Both the position numbers and the translations under genes were made by a program. Shown here one piece after another: positions 8,842 through 17,281 of a stretch of DNA of 64,000 nt (positions are counted from its first letter, which is position 1; each line of letters begins with the position of its first letter). Origin of the DNA: Gemmatimonadaceae bacterium (GTDB taxonomy: Bacteria > Gemmatimonadota > Gemmatimonadetes > Gemmatimonadales > Gemmatimonadaceae); NCBI GenBank assembly GCA_037721215.1, contig JBBJNV010000021.1, positions 1 through 64,000 of the forward strand. Direction: 5' to 3'. The notes beneath the pieces are model-generated. The model had not been told where the DNA came from. It made no database searches and worked only from the letters and a program-made list of their open reading frames with translations.

Positions 8842-9534
8842 ATGTCCTCCCTGACGAACGTCTTCTCAGCGCTGCTTTTTTCCGCCGTCGTCATGCAGGG
8901 TTGCGGCGGCCCGCGGCCGGCAGAAAGTGGGGCTGCCAATCCACTGCCGGTGCAGCCGCTCGCATTCATGGCGGGGCGCCCGCTGGTGATTCTTCCCGTG
9001 CAGCATGTGTCGGTTCAGGACAGCGCCGCCTGGGCCGTCGACCTGGCGCGACGGGGCGAGTACGAGGAGCTGAGAGACCCTACGCGGCGCGCCGCGTTCC
9101 TGGTTTCGGTGGATGAGCGAATCGCGGCCGAGCTCACCGAGCGGGGTCTGGAGAAAACGTGGACCTTCGCGCCGGCGATCGTCGAAGCGGCCGGACGAAG
9201 CGGCGGAATTGTCGGCGACCCCCGGGCGATTTCGTCGGCCGGCCTGCGCCGTCTCATAAAACCGTCGGACGACCCACTTGGCCAGCCGCTCGCATCCCAA
9301 ATTCGATCGATGGCCGCTTTCAGAGATGCGCGCTACGTACTGCTGCCTGTCGAGCTTCGGGTGGGAAACCGTGGCGGGCTCCGGCAGGGCACGTTGCGAA
9401 CCTATCTGATTGACACTCGGACATCACGTGTGGTGTGGTCTGGCGACATTACCGCAGACGGTAAGGCCTCGTTGCGGCCCGGTGTGGCAGACGCCATCGC
9501 GACAGCGCTGGCGGATCTCGCAGTGGCTCGGTGA
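8842..9534 (+). CDS. Predicted lipoprotein, unknown function
   Basis: About 230 residues. The N-terminus (MSSLTNVFSALLFSAVVMQGC) is a lipoprotein signal with cysteine at residue 21. The rest has no membrane segment. The portions RPLVILPVQHVSV, DARYVLLPVELRVGN and SRVVWSGDITADG read like the alternating strands of proteins that build a score or report from a helper pathway, but I do not recognise a family. The frame is open further upstream; the ATG at 8842 is the best start because it begins the signal peptide. It is divergent from cstA and followed after seven bases by a metallophosphoesterase. Confidence 0.75.
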   Translation: MSSLTNVFSALLFSAVVMQGCGGPRPAESGAANPLPVQPLAFMAGRPLVILPVQHVSVQDSAAWAVDLARRGEYEELRDPTRRAAFLVSVDERIAAELTERGLEKTWTFAPAIVEAAGRSGGIVGDPRAISSAGLRRLIKPSDDPLGQPLASQIRSMAAFRDARYVLLPVELRVGNRGGLRQGTLRTYLIDTRTSRVVWSGDITADGKASLRPGVADAIATALADLAVAR

Positions 9535-9541
9535 CGAAGGG

Positions 9542-10363
9542 ATGACGACAGTGTTTCACGTATCCGATCTCCATTTCGGCCGGCCCGCTGTCCCCGCCCA
9601 GATCGAGGCGATCGAGGCGCTGATTCAGACCGAGAAGTTCGACGTCGTCGCCATCTCCGGTGATCTGTCGCAACGGGCGCGGGCGGGCGAGTTTCAGCGC
9701 GCGGCAGTGTTCATCCGCGATGCAGAGCGAGTGAGTCGCACGATCACCGTGCCCGGGAATCACGACGTGAAATGGTGGCGAGCCCCGATGGGGGTTGGCG
9801 GCGTTCGGAAGATGTACGACAACTACGTTCGATTCATCTCGGCCGACCTGGAGCCGGTGCTTCGGGTCCCGGACGTGACCCTGGTGGGGATAAATACATC
9901 GCATGGGGTTACTTCACGGACGCTGACTTGGAACATGCGGGACATCTCGATCATCGGCGATATCCGGCGCGAGCAGTTTGATATCGCAGAGGCTGCCTTC
10001 GCGACGGGAGAGCCGGGTAATGCGCGGGTAATCGTAATGCATCACAACCCCGTGAAAGGTGAGCTATCGAAGCGCCACGGGCTCAAGAACACAAGAAAAA
10101 TTCTGGGCGCGTTCGCCGCGATGGGGGTGGACCTCATACTGTGCGGTCATGACCACCAGGAGTCGGTGCACTACGTCGAGCACACAAAAAAAGGCACTGT
10201 GATTTCAACGGCCGGAACAGTGTCCAGCAGATCACGCGGGGGCCGGCCTTCGTCAGTGAATGTGATCGATATCGGAGCTGATACCATCGATGTCACGACA
10301 CGAATCTGGTCGAGCGAAAGCATGACCTTCGTCGCGGGGCCCCACCGCTGCTTCGAGCGTTAG
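9542..10363 (+). CDS. Calcineurin-like metallophosphoesterase
   Basis: 273 residues. The metal-binding motifs are in order: SDLHFG (DxH), AISGDLSQR (GD), VPGNHD (GNHD), MHHNP, and CGHDHQE (GHxH). The set is complete, so a dinuclear-metal phosphoesterase is expected. The class III adenylate-type phosphodiesterase family is the closest in motif spacing, but the substrate (cyclic nucleotide, phosphodiester or other) is not determinable. The ATG at 9542 begins directly before the conserved VFHVSDLHFG strand, seven bases after the upstream lipoprotein gene. No signal peptide, so cytoplasmic. Confidence 0.9.
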   Translation: MTTVFHVSDLHFGRPAVPAQIEAIEALIQTEKFDVVAISGDLSQRARAGEFQRAAVFIRDAERVSRTITVPGNHDVKWWRAPMGVGGVRKMYDNYVRFISADLEPVLRVPDVTLVGINTSHGVTSRTLTWNMRDISIIGDIRREQFDIAEAAFATGEPGNARVIVMHHNPVKGELSKRHGLKNTRKILGAFAAMGVDLILCGHDHQESVHYVEHTKKGTVISTAGTVSSRSRGGRPSSVNVIDIGADTIDVTTRIWSSESMTFVAGPHRCFER

Positions 10364-10446
10364 GCCGTTTCCTAGGATTTCGGAGAGTCCAGGAACAGCT
10401 CTCGCTCGAGCTGGAAGCGCCGCCGCGTAACGGAAGAGAACTTCAG

Positions 10447-11064
10447 TTGCGTCTGATGGCGCTGGGGCTGAACGACGGATATCAGTGTCAGTTGACGAAC
10501 AACAGGACAGTGGTCGTCAGCTTCCGCAACCGCGTGCTTCGCGTTCACAGCGGATATCTGAATGCGCCTGACAACATTCTTCGGGCGATCGTTGTGTTCG
10601 TACAGGGCCGCACGAAGGCCGATCGGGCGGCTGCGCGTCGCGTTCTGCTTTCGCATGAGCTGTCGCACGAGCACCATCTCAATCCCCGGAAACGGCGCGC
10701 CCGCGAACGAACGCATCGGGACGATGAACGGTGGTCAATCGACATGGCTCACCATCACGCTGCTTTCAACGACGCGAAGTTCAGCGGCGAGCTCAGGTCA
10801 ATCCCGATCAGGATCTCGCGGAGGATGAAGAGCCGGCTCGGGCATTATACATGGAGCGGGCCAAGGGGGCGGGGAGCCGAAATCGTCATCAGTCGCAGAC
10901 ACATCGGACTTCATCGGCGGGAGGAAGTGCTGCATACCCTGCTGCATGAGATGGTTCACCAGTGGCAGGATGAGCAGGGGCAGCGCGTCGATCACGGACG
11001 GGGATTTCGCGCAAAGGCAAGGGCTGTCGGCATTGCTCCGAAGGCTTGTCGGGAGGTCGCATAA
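10447..11064 (+). CDS. SprT-like domain protein (zinc metalloprotease fold)
   Basis: 205 residues from a TTG start. The C-terminal part has the SprT signature: VISRRHIGLHRREEVLHTLLHEMVHQWQ with HEMVHQ (HExxH), followed by DHGRGFRAKARAVG (third His region). An upstream region ending in RAIVVFV precedes a basic stretch. The frame remains open upstream of 10447 with plausible coding sequence (RVQEQLSLELEAPP) but without ATG, GTG or TTG, so the real start is unclear. SprT relatives include proteases acting on DNA-protein crosslinks; this role is only a possibility here. Confidence 0.8.
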   Translation: MRLMALGLNDGYQCQLTNNRTVVVSFRNRVLRVHSGYLNAPDNILRAIVVFVQGRTKADRAAARRVLLSHELSHEHHLNPRKRRARERTHRDDERWSIDMAHHHAAFNDAKFSGELRSIPIRISRRMKSRLGHYTWSGPRGRGAEIVISRRHIGLHRREEVLHTLLHEMVHQWQDEQGQRVDHGRGFRAKARAVGIAPKACREVA

Positions 11065-11113
11065 AGGGAGGAGCGGGACGTGGGGGCGGGCTCGCCTCCG
11101 CTATCTTTCGATC

Positions 11114-12292
11114 ATGCCAACATCCGACATTTTCAATATCGACTCCGCTCTTTCCGAGGAGGAGCGCGCGGTTCGTGACAGCGTCCGCCAGTTCGTTGAC
11201 GATCAGGTTCTCCCGGTCATCGGCAAGTGCTATGTGGAAGGGCGATTCCCGAAGGAAATCATCCCGCAGATGGCGGAGCTCGGTATGTTCGGCGCGAATT
11301 TGCCGGAGGAGTACGGTTGTGCGGGGCTCAACAATGTCGCGTATGGCCTCATCATGCAGGAGCTCGAGCGCGGGGACTCGGGGGTAAGATCTTTCGCGTC
11401 GGTGCAGGGCGCACTGGTGATGTATCCCATTTATGCGTTCGGAAGCGAGGAGCAGAAGAAGCACTACCTGCCGAAGATGGCAAGCGGCGACATCATCGGA
11501 TGCTTCGGCCTTACCGAGCCGGACTTTGGATCGAATCCGTCCGGGATGATCACGCGTGCCCGCGAGCAGGCCGACGGAAGCTGGGTGTTAAATGGCGCAA
11601 AGATGTGGATCACGAACGGCTCGTCGTCGCAGGTCGCGATCGTCTGGGCGAAAGTCGGCGAATCGAAGGACGACTCGGCCATTCGCGGATTCATCGTGCC
11701 CACCGATACGCCGGGCTTTTCATCGAAGGATCAGAAGGGCAAGCTCTCGCTCCGCGCGTCCGACACCAGCGAGCTGGTATTTCAGGATGTTCGCCTGCCA
11801 GCCGACGCCATTCTTCCGAAGTCCGGCGGACTCAAGAGCCCGCTGATGTGCCTCACGCAGGCGCGATACGGAATTTCATGGGGTGCGATCGGCGCGGCGA
11901 TCGCCTGCTATGAAGAAGCGCTGGCGTACGCCGGTAACCGGATAATGTTCGGCCGTCCGATTGGGGGTTTCCAGCTTCAGCAGGAACGTCTCGCCAACAT
12001 GATCACCGAGATTGTGAAGGGGCAGCTGCTCGCGCTTCACCTTGGTCGGCTGAAGGATGCAGGGACCTTCACGCCCCAACAGGTATCGCTGGCCAAGCGC
12101 AACAACGTCAACATCGCAACGGACATCGCGCGCGAGGCACGGCGCCTGCTTGGCGCGAATGGAATCCTCGCCGAGTACGGCGCGATGCGGCATATGGCAA
12201 ACCTCGAGAGCGTATATACGTATGAGGGGACCCATGACATTCATACGCTGATCGTCGGCCAGGCGGTGACGGGACTGGCCGCGTTTGAGTAG
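11114..12292 (+). CDS. gcdH: Acyl-CoA dehydrogenase, glutaryl-CoA dehydrogenase type
   Basis: 392 residues, the normal length for a flavin acyl-CoA dehydrogenase. SVQGALVMYPIYAFGSEEQK and GCFGLTEPDFGSNPSGM closely follow the glutaryl-CoA dehydrogenase pattern. The catalytic base is the Glu in TYEGTHDIHTL near the C-terminus. The enzyme oxidises (and in true GCDH decarboxylates) glutaryl-CoA, passing electrons to ETF; the ETF and ETF-QO genes are 12 kb downstream. The frame is open to 10946, but the ATG at 11114 (MPTSDIFNIDSAL) gives the family N-terminus. Related short-chain acyl-CoA substrates cannot be excluded. Confidence 0.9.
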   Translation: MPTSDIFNIDSALSEEERAVRDSVRQFVDDQVLPVIGKCYVEGRFPKEIIPQMAELGMFGANLPEEYGCAGLNNVAYGLIMQELERGDSGVRSFASVQGALVMYPIYAFGSEEQKKHYLPKMASGDIIGCFGLTEPDFGSNPSGMITRAREQADGSWVLNGAKMWITNGSSSQVAIVWAKVGESKDDSAIRGFIVPTDTPGFSSKDQKGKLSLRASDTSELVFQDVRLPADAILPKSGGLKSPLMCLTQARYGISWGAIGAAIACYEEALAYAGNRIMFGRPIGGFQLQQERLANMITEIVKGQLLALHLGRLKDAGTFTPQQVSLAKRNNVNIATDIAREARRLLGANGILAEYGAMRHMANLESVYTYEGTHDIHTLIVGQAVTGLAAFE

Positions 12293-12431
12293 CTGGTGGT
12301 GCTCGACGCATACGAGTCGGGAGGCGCTGGCCGGAATGGCTTTCCCTCGGTGCTGACGCTCTGCTGACGCATGGTTCTTAGCTTTCGCCAAATGACGGAG
12401 GCAGCACCTTCCGAGCGGAGCGAAGACAGGA

Positions 12432-12462
12432 CGGGGCCTGGGCAGGAATCTGCCAGGCCCCG
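12432..12462. terminator. Bidirectional terminator between convergent genes
   Basis: A GC-rich stem of 13 pairs with one bulged G (arms CGGGGCCTG.. and ..CAGGCCCCG) lies midway between the acyl-CoA dehydrogenase gene and the oppositely oriented glycosidase gene. T-tracts are weak, so efficiency is uncertain. The remaining spacer, 12293-12497, shows no other feature. Confidence 0.6.
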
Positions 12463-12497
12463 CTTTGCACCGCGGAGCGGCGGAACTAGCGCGTAAA

Positions 12498-13691
12498 TTA
12501 TCGGCTTTTGAGCACCACGAGCAGACCGCTCCCAACGCCCCGCTCTCCGGCTTCATCAGAAGGCCGATTGACTACCTTGCCATGGATCACCATTGTCGTC
12601 GATCCGCCCCCATCGAATGCCATTGCTTCGTACGCTCCAAGCTTGAGCATCATGCTCGCCACCTCTGTGAGCGACATGCCGGCGTCGGACCTTCGGCGAC
12701 CATCAACCGTGAAAAGAAAAAGTTTTGTGCTGTCTCGGGAGAACCCGATTGCAGTTCGCGGATGTCGGCCTGCGGAGAATCGCGGAAACGTGCCTTCCGC
12801 GATATCGGCGTATTCGGCGACACTGTTCCCGTGCCGTATCAGACGCGGCCAGCCGCCTACAACTGTTCTCAGACTTCCCCGGTCCGGCGTCAGCCGGGCG
12901 ACGATTCTCACGGTTCCGCTCCGCCTCGCCAATGCAGTCACGAATGCGCGGCCTTGCCCTCCGGCAGCAATTGCATATTCGCCGTAGAGGCGCGCCGACC
13001 GCCCCTCGAGGGGTCGTCCTGCAACGCTAAGAACCATGGTGTCCCCACGCATTGCCGTCAACTTCAGGGCGACTGACAACATGCTGGTCGTTGCAGAGTC
13101 GACTGGGATTGAATCGCCGATCGAGGGAGTGTAGAGCACAACGGCGTTTGTGTCCTGCCTGAAGTTGATGCCGTCCAGCCGTGCTGCGCGCCGGCCACGC
13201 TCCAAAATCTTCGCGTCGAGACCGATGCGGTCGATGAACGGCCTGTTCTTCCAGTCCATGCCGAACTGCGAGTGCAGGTTGTCGTAAGTGTCATACGGTG
13301 AATCGGTCGTGCGCACACCCTTCCACAGCACTCCTTCCACCATTACGTTGTTCTCGCTTTCTCCGGTTCCAATCTTCACGTTGAAGAAGTCGCCGTTGAC
13401 CCCCGCGACGGCAGCTCCGGGGCCAGTGTAGCGCGTCACCATTGATGTGACTTTCTCGCGCCCGCGGAACTTGTTATTCGAGCGCACCCCTCTCAGGGAA
13501 ATCCCGGGCGTGCGCAGATCGACCTCGAGAACGGGCATGCGCCATGGACCGCTGTTCACTACGAGTCTGCGGTGAACCACCCCGGGTCCAACCAGCTCGA
13601 GGGTAGCCGTATCCCACGCCTGTGCTCTCGCAACCGCCGGTTCGCACAGAACGACTACTGCCAGCAACATCAGCTTGTACATGTTGCTCAA
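12498..13691 (-). CDS. Phosphodiester glycosidase family protein (NAGPA domain), secreted
   Basis: 397 residues with a signal peptide (LMLLAVVVLCEPAVARAQA). The NAGPA-type domain shows VAGVNGDFFN, HPRTAIGFSRD, LFLFTVDGRR, GMSLTEVASMM, and AMAFDGGGSTTMV followed by NRPSDEAGERGVG. The human relative uncovers GlcNAc-1-phosphodiesters; bacterial members act on phosphodiester-linked sugars in the envelope or on exopolysaccharides. Substrate unknown here. Transcribed toward the acyl-CoA dehydrogenase gene. Confidence 0.88.
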   Translation of the reverse strand: MSNMYKLMLLAVVVLCEPAVARAQAWDTATLELVGPGVVHRRLVVNSGPWRMPVLEVDLRTPGISLRGVRSNNKFRGREKVTSMVTRYTGPGAAVAGVNGDFFNVKIGTGESENNVMVEGVLWKGVRTTDSPYDTYDNLHSQFGMDWKNRPFIDRIGLDAKILERGRRAARLDGINFRQDTNAVVLYTPSIGDSIPVDSATTSMLSVALKLTAMRGDTMVLSVAGRPLEGRSARLYGEYAIAAGGQGRAFVTALARRSGTVRIVARLTPDRGSLRTVVGGWPRLIRHGNSVAEYADIAEGTFPRFSAGRHPRTAIGFSRDSTKLFLFTVDGRRRSDAGMSLTEVASMMLKLGAYEAMAFDGGGSTTMVIHGKVVNRPSDEAGERGVGSGLLVVLKSR

Positions 13692-13792
13692 CGCCTTCAG
13701 CTATGTCGCAAGCAAATCATACAATCGCGAGCGGAGCAAGCAACCTTAACTCGCCTGTCGAAGATCATGGAGTGTCCGCTGGCCCAAAAACC

Positions 13793-14722
13793 TCACTCGA
13801 TTTCGAAGTAATCTGAATCGACCCGCTTGATGTCCAGACGCTTTGCTGTGGTCACTCCGATATCGTGATCAATCATCAACTCCGCCAGCTGAGCCCCGTC
13901 GATCAGAACTATCGTCGTCGGAATCGATGCGGAATATGCGCGGGCCTCCGAGCTGAAGGTCGATGACGTGATGAAGACTCCTTTTCTTGCACGTTGTCCC
14001 TGAAGAGCTCCAGCAAAACGCTGAATGTCGGGGCGGCCGACTGTGTTCTGCCAACGCTTTGCCTGGATGTAGATCGTCTCAAGACCGAGGCGGTCTTCCT
14101 TGATCACTCCGTCAATACCCTCATCGCCTCCGCGACCGACAACGATACCGGCGTCGTCCTGGGGCCCACCATATCCCATTGCCTTGAGGAGGTCGACTAC
14201 TAACTTCTCAAAACTCGCGGGCAACATAGCGGCGATGCGTTCCCGTAAGTCCGCAGCGAGAGCCTTTCGCAGTTGATCGTAGCCCTCGCCGATCAGGTCA
14301 TCTGGGGTTCTGGTGTCTCGAGTCGCTGGTTCACCCTCAACAGTTCCGTTACCTGGAACCGCGGCTGTTTCCGAATCTCGTTTCCCGCTTCGGAACGCAA
14401 CGTATTCGGGAAACTGATTCAAAACAGAAAGTGTGACGGCCGATGGACTAGAATCGAGCATCTGCCGTCCGCGAGTTGTAAGACGATAGACGCCGCGTCG
14501 AGGAGACTCGATCAGACCGGCCATCTTAAGATGTGATTTGGCCCACCCGATTCGGTTCGCGAACTTAGGCGCCAAGCCGCTAGGAATCCTCATCGCAACC
14601 TCCTCAGAGGTGAGGCCGACATGAGCCGCTAGCGCCTCGACAGACGCAGGACCGTTCTGTTCTCCCCGTTCAAGATGACGTAGCAGGGGGAGCATGACGG
14701 TTTGAAAATCGGGGATTGGCAT
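13793..14722 (-). CDS. mrr: Mrr-type restriction endonuclease (type IV)
   Basis: 309 residues, close to E. coli Mrr (304). The N-terminal winged-helix Mrr_N domain (about 1-90) has PLLRHLERG and GVYRLTTRGRQML. The C-terminal nuclease has a PD-(D/E)xK core with Asp204 in GGDEGIDG and Gln220-Lys222 in IYIQAKRW, the Q-x-K variant typical of Mrr. It would cut DNA carrying modified bases from foreign methylation. It is a solitary gene without a cognate methyltransferase, as expected for type IV. The divergent MFS gene starts 56 bases away. Confidence 0.93.
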   Translation of the reverse strand: MPIPDFQTVMLPLLRHLERGEQNGPASVEALAAHVGLTSEEVAMRIPSGLAPKFANRIGWAKSHLKMAGLIESPRRGVYRLTTRGRQMLDSSPSAVTLSVLNQFPEYVAFRSGKRDSETAAVPGNGTVEGEPATRDTRTPDDLIGEGYDQLRKALAADLRERIAAMLPASFEKLVVDLLKAMGYGGPQDDAGIVVGRGGDEGIDGVIKEDRLGLETIYIQAKRWQNTVGRPDIQRFAGALQGQRARKGVFITSSTFSSEARAYSASIPTTIVLIDGAQLAELMIDHDIGVTTAKRLDIKRVDSDYFEIE

Positions 14723-14778
14723 TTAGAGAATCTTCAGCAGACTACTTCGCATGTCCAGCTAACATACATTGCACCGCG

Positions 14779-16008
14779 ATGAATGACTTCCCCGTCAGGC
14801 GGAATACAGCACTTCTCGCGGCCGCGATGGCCATGCAGTCTGCAACGTTCCAACTCAGCGCGGCCATGTCGTCGATCACGTTCGTCCTGGTCACCGGAAC
14901 CACCAGTCTGCTCGGTCTCGGGCCAGCTCTGACAATGGTCGCCGCCGCTCTCACCGCCCTGCCCGCTGGCCGTCTCATGGACCGCGTCGGTCGCATACCG
15001 GTGCTCGCGGGCGGATTTCTCGCCGGAGCGTCAGGCACTGCGCTCCTGAGCCTCGGTGCGCACACCCACTCTGCCCTCGCCGCCATTCCCGGCTTCATTC
15101 TGCTCGGCGCTGCTGGAGCAACCGGGCAGCTAGCCCGTGCCGCGGCAGGTGACATGTACCCCGCGTCACGCCGCGCCCGCGGAATCGCCTACGTGCTGTT
15201 CGGATCGGTGTTCGGGGCGATACTGGGCCCGCTGGTATTTGCACCGATCTTCAGGGGCCGTGAGTTATCCGCACAGACACTCGTGCTTCCATGGCTCGCG
15301 GCAAGCGCGATGATGCTGATCGCTTTCCTGATCGTGATAAATATCCGGCCCGATCCAAAGCGTATCGCAGAATCGATCGAGAAAGGCGATTCAATACCAC
15401 CATCCCCTGCGTTGGCCGCGTCGCCACTTGCAGCAATTCTCCGGCGCCCGGGCGTTGCAGTCGCCCTCATAGCGGGAGTGGTGAGCTTCGCGATCATGGG
15501 CGCTGTCATGAATCTCACCGGATACGTCGTCGTGCAGCATCTGCATCATCCGCAGCATATGGTGTTTCCAATTATTGGCGCGCACGTCCTCGGCATGTAT
15601 CTATTCATGCCGGCAGTCGGATGGGTCGTTGACCGTGCGGGGCGCACACGCACCCTTGCAGCGGGCCTCGCGATACTCGCCGTGTCCACTGCCGGGCTCA
15701 CGTGGTCCGAGTCTGTCGTTCCAGTAGCAATACTTCTCTTCGGTCTCGGACTGGGATGGAATTTGTCATTTGTGGCTGCAACCAGCCAGCTCGCCGATCT
15801 CGCCTCGGCGACGGAGCGTGGCAAGCTCCTCGGCTTCAATGACCTGCTTGCCGGGCTCAGCGCATCTGTACTCGTACTGCTCGGCGGCTTCGTTCTGGAT
15901 GACTACGGCGTGGCCGCGCTCTCGCTGGGCGCATCCGCCATAGCGGTTGCACCAATTGTCTTCATATTGATGTCTGGTCATTCTTCGACCGCGCAGTCTC
16001 AAGCTTGA
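14779..16008 (+). CDS. MFS transporter
   Basis: 409 residues with about 12 hydrophobic segments. The loop between segments 2 and 3 reads AGRLMDRVGRIPVL, the MFS motif A pattern (GxLaDrxGrkxxl), and an equivalent half-repeat occurs at GWVVDRAGRTRTL. A cytoplasmic loop around RPDPKRIAESIEKGD separates the two halves. It is a drug-efflux-like or small-molecule permease; the substrate cannot be read. The ATG at 14779 follows a divergent promoter region shared with mrr. Confidence 0.88.
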   Translation: MNDFPVRRNTALLAAAMAMQSATFQLSAAMSSITFVLVTGTTSLLGLGPALTMVAAALTALPAGRLMDRVGRIPVLAGGFLAGASGTALLSLGAHTHSALAAIPGFILLGAAGATGQLARAAAGDMYPASRRARGIAYVLFGSVFGAILGPLVFAPIFRGRELSAQTLVLPWLAASAMMLIAFLIVINIRPDPKRIAESIEKGDSIPPSPALAASPLAAILRRPGVAVALIAGVVSFAIMGAVMNLTGYVVVQHLHHPQHMVFPIIGAHVLGMYLFMPAVGWVVDRAGRTRTLAAGLAILAVSTAGLTWSESVVPVAILLFGLGLGWNLSFVAATSQLADLASATERGKLLGFNDLLAGLSASVLVLLGGFVLDDYGVAALSLGASAIAVAPIVFILMSGHSSTAQSQA

Positions 16009-16039
16009 TTTCGTCCGTCGACTCAACCACGAGGTACCG

Positions 16040-17269
16040 ATGCCGCTTCTAATTTCTCTCGTTGTCCTGATGCTGGGCACGCTGGCTGTTCCAGCGGCGG
16101 CATTGCAACAGCAACCAGGCAGAGTTATGCCGGGGGTCGAGGTACTGCTCCGCGATTCGCTTCACTTGCTTAGAGGCAAGCGGGTCGGGCTGATCACCAA
16201 TGCCTCCGGACGCGATCGTAAAGGCACGAGCACCGTCGACCTCCTTCACCGTGCGCCCGGAGTGAAACTCGTTGCACTGTTCGGCCCGGAGCATGGCCTC
16301 CGCAGTGCAGCCGAAGCTGGGGTCCCGATAGCAAGTGCAGTCGATTCGGTGACTGGCGTTACAATACACTCGCTCTATGGTTCGACATACACGCCGTCTG
16401 CAGCAATGCTGGAGCCGTTGGATGTCCTCGTGTACGATATCCAGGATGTTGGCGCGAGAGTGTACACTTATCAGTGGACAATGGTAATAGCTGCTGCTGC
16501 GGCAAAGAAAGCTGGCAAGCGTTTCATCGTTCTCGACAGACCCAATCCGATTCGCGCCGACAAGTTTCAGGGCAATGTGCTCGACCCGAAGTTCGCGTCG
16601 TTTGTCGGTTACCAACCTGTGCCGTTGCGGTATGGTTTCACTCAGGGTGAGCTGCTTCGCTACCTCGTGGGAAAAAAACTGGTTAACGCCGATATTACGG
16701 TGGTGCCGATGGCTGGGTACCGGCGCTCGATGTGGTGGGAAGCCACAGGCATTCCATGGATCAACCCCTCACCCAATCTGCGGACGATGGACGCAACGAT
16801 TTTGTACCCTGGAACAGTCATGTTCGAAGGCACGAACGTTGCCGAAGGGCGCGGAACCGAGGATCCATTCCGGTTTGTCGGAGCAAGCTGGATGATGGAC
16901 GCAGCCGCTATTGCCAGCGAGTTGAACGCAAAACGCCTTGCCGGTGTCAGGTTCACCGCTACAACCCGGAAACTGACCCCGACTGCGCGGAAGTTCGCCG
17001 GCGAAACGATCCCGATGATTGAGGTTGTTGTAACAGATCGTGACAAGGTGGACGGTATCGAAGTGGGCGTTCACATGCTGCGGGCGATCTACAAGCGACA
17101 CCCTCGTGAATTCAACTGGCTCGTGCCGAAGATCGACCGGCTGGCCGGAACCGACCAGTTGCGGAAGGCAGTCGAAAAAGAGGGAGGAGTAGAACGGCTG
17201 CTCGCACAGTGGAAAAAAGAATCGGCCGCCTTCGAGGTCGAAGCGCGGCCGTTCCTTATCTACAAGTAG
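16040..17269 (+). CDS. namZ: Exo-beta-N-acetylmuramidase NamZ (DUF1343)
   Basis: 409 residues with a signal peptide (LLISLVVLMLGTLAVPAAA). DUF1343 hallmarks are KRVGLITNASGRDR, ALFGPEHGLR, VYDIQDVGARVYTY, VLDRPNPI, PLRYGFTQGELLRYL and GTNVAEGRGTEDPFRFVGA. Members remove MurNAc from the non-reducing end of peptidoglycan fragments during cell-wall recycling, acting outside the cytoplasm. A GAGG ribosome site precedes the ATG by five bases. Converges with the TonB receptor gene, with 12 bases between their stops. Confidence 0.93.
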   Translation: MPLLISLVVLMLGTLAVPAAALQQQPGRVMPGVEVLLRDSLHLLRGKRVGLITNASGRDRKGTSTVDLLHRAPGVKLVALFGPEHGLRSAAEAGVPIASAVDSVTGVTIHSLYGSTYTPSAAMLEPLDVLVYDIQDVGARVYTYQWTMVIAAAAAKKAGKRFIVLDRPNPIRADKFQGNVLDPKFASFVGYQPVPLRYGFTQGELLRYLVGKKLVNADITVVPMAGYRRSMWWEATGIPWINPSPNLRTMDATILYPGTVMFEGTNVAEGRGTEDPFRFVGASWMMDAAAIASELNAKRLAGVRFTATTRKLTPTARKFAGETIPMIEVVVTDRDKVDGIEVGVHMLRAIYKRHPREFNWLVPKIDRLAGTDQLRKAVEKEGGVERLLAQWKKESAAFEVEARPFLIYK

Positions 17270-17281
17270 AACACCCTCGTC

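Noticed and set aside
13793-14722. A larger defence island around mrr
   Set aside because: Neighbours are a glycosidase and an MFS transporter; no methylase, nuclease or other defence gene is adjacent.
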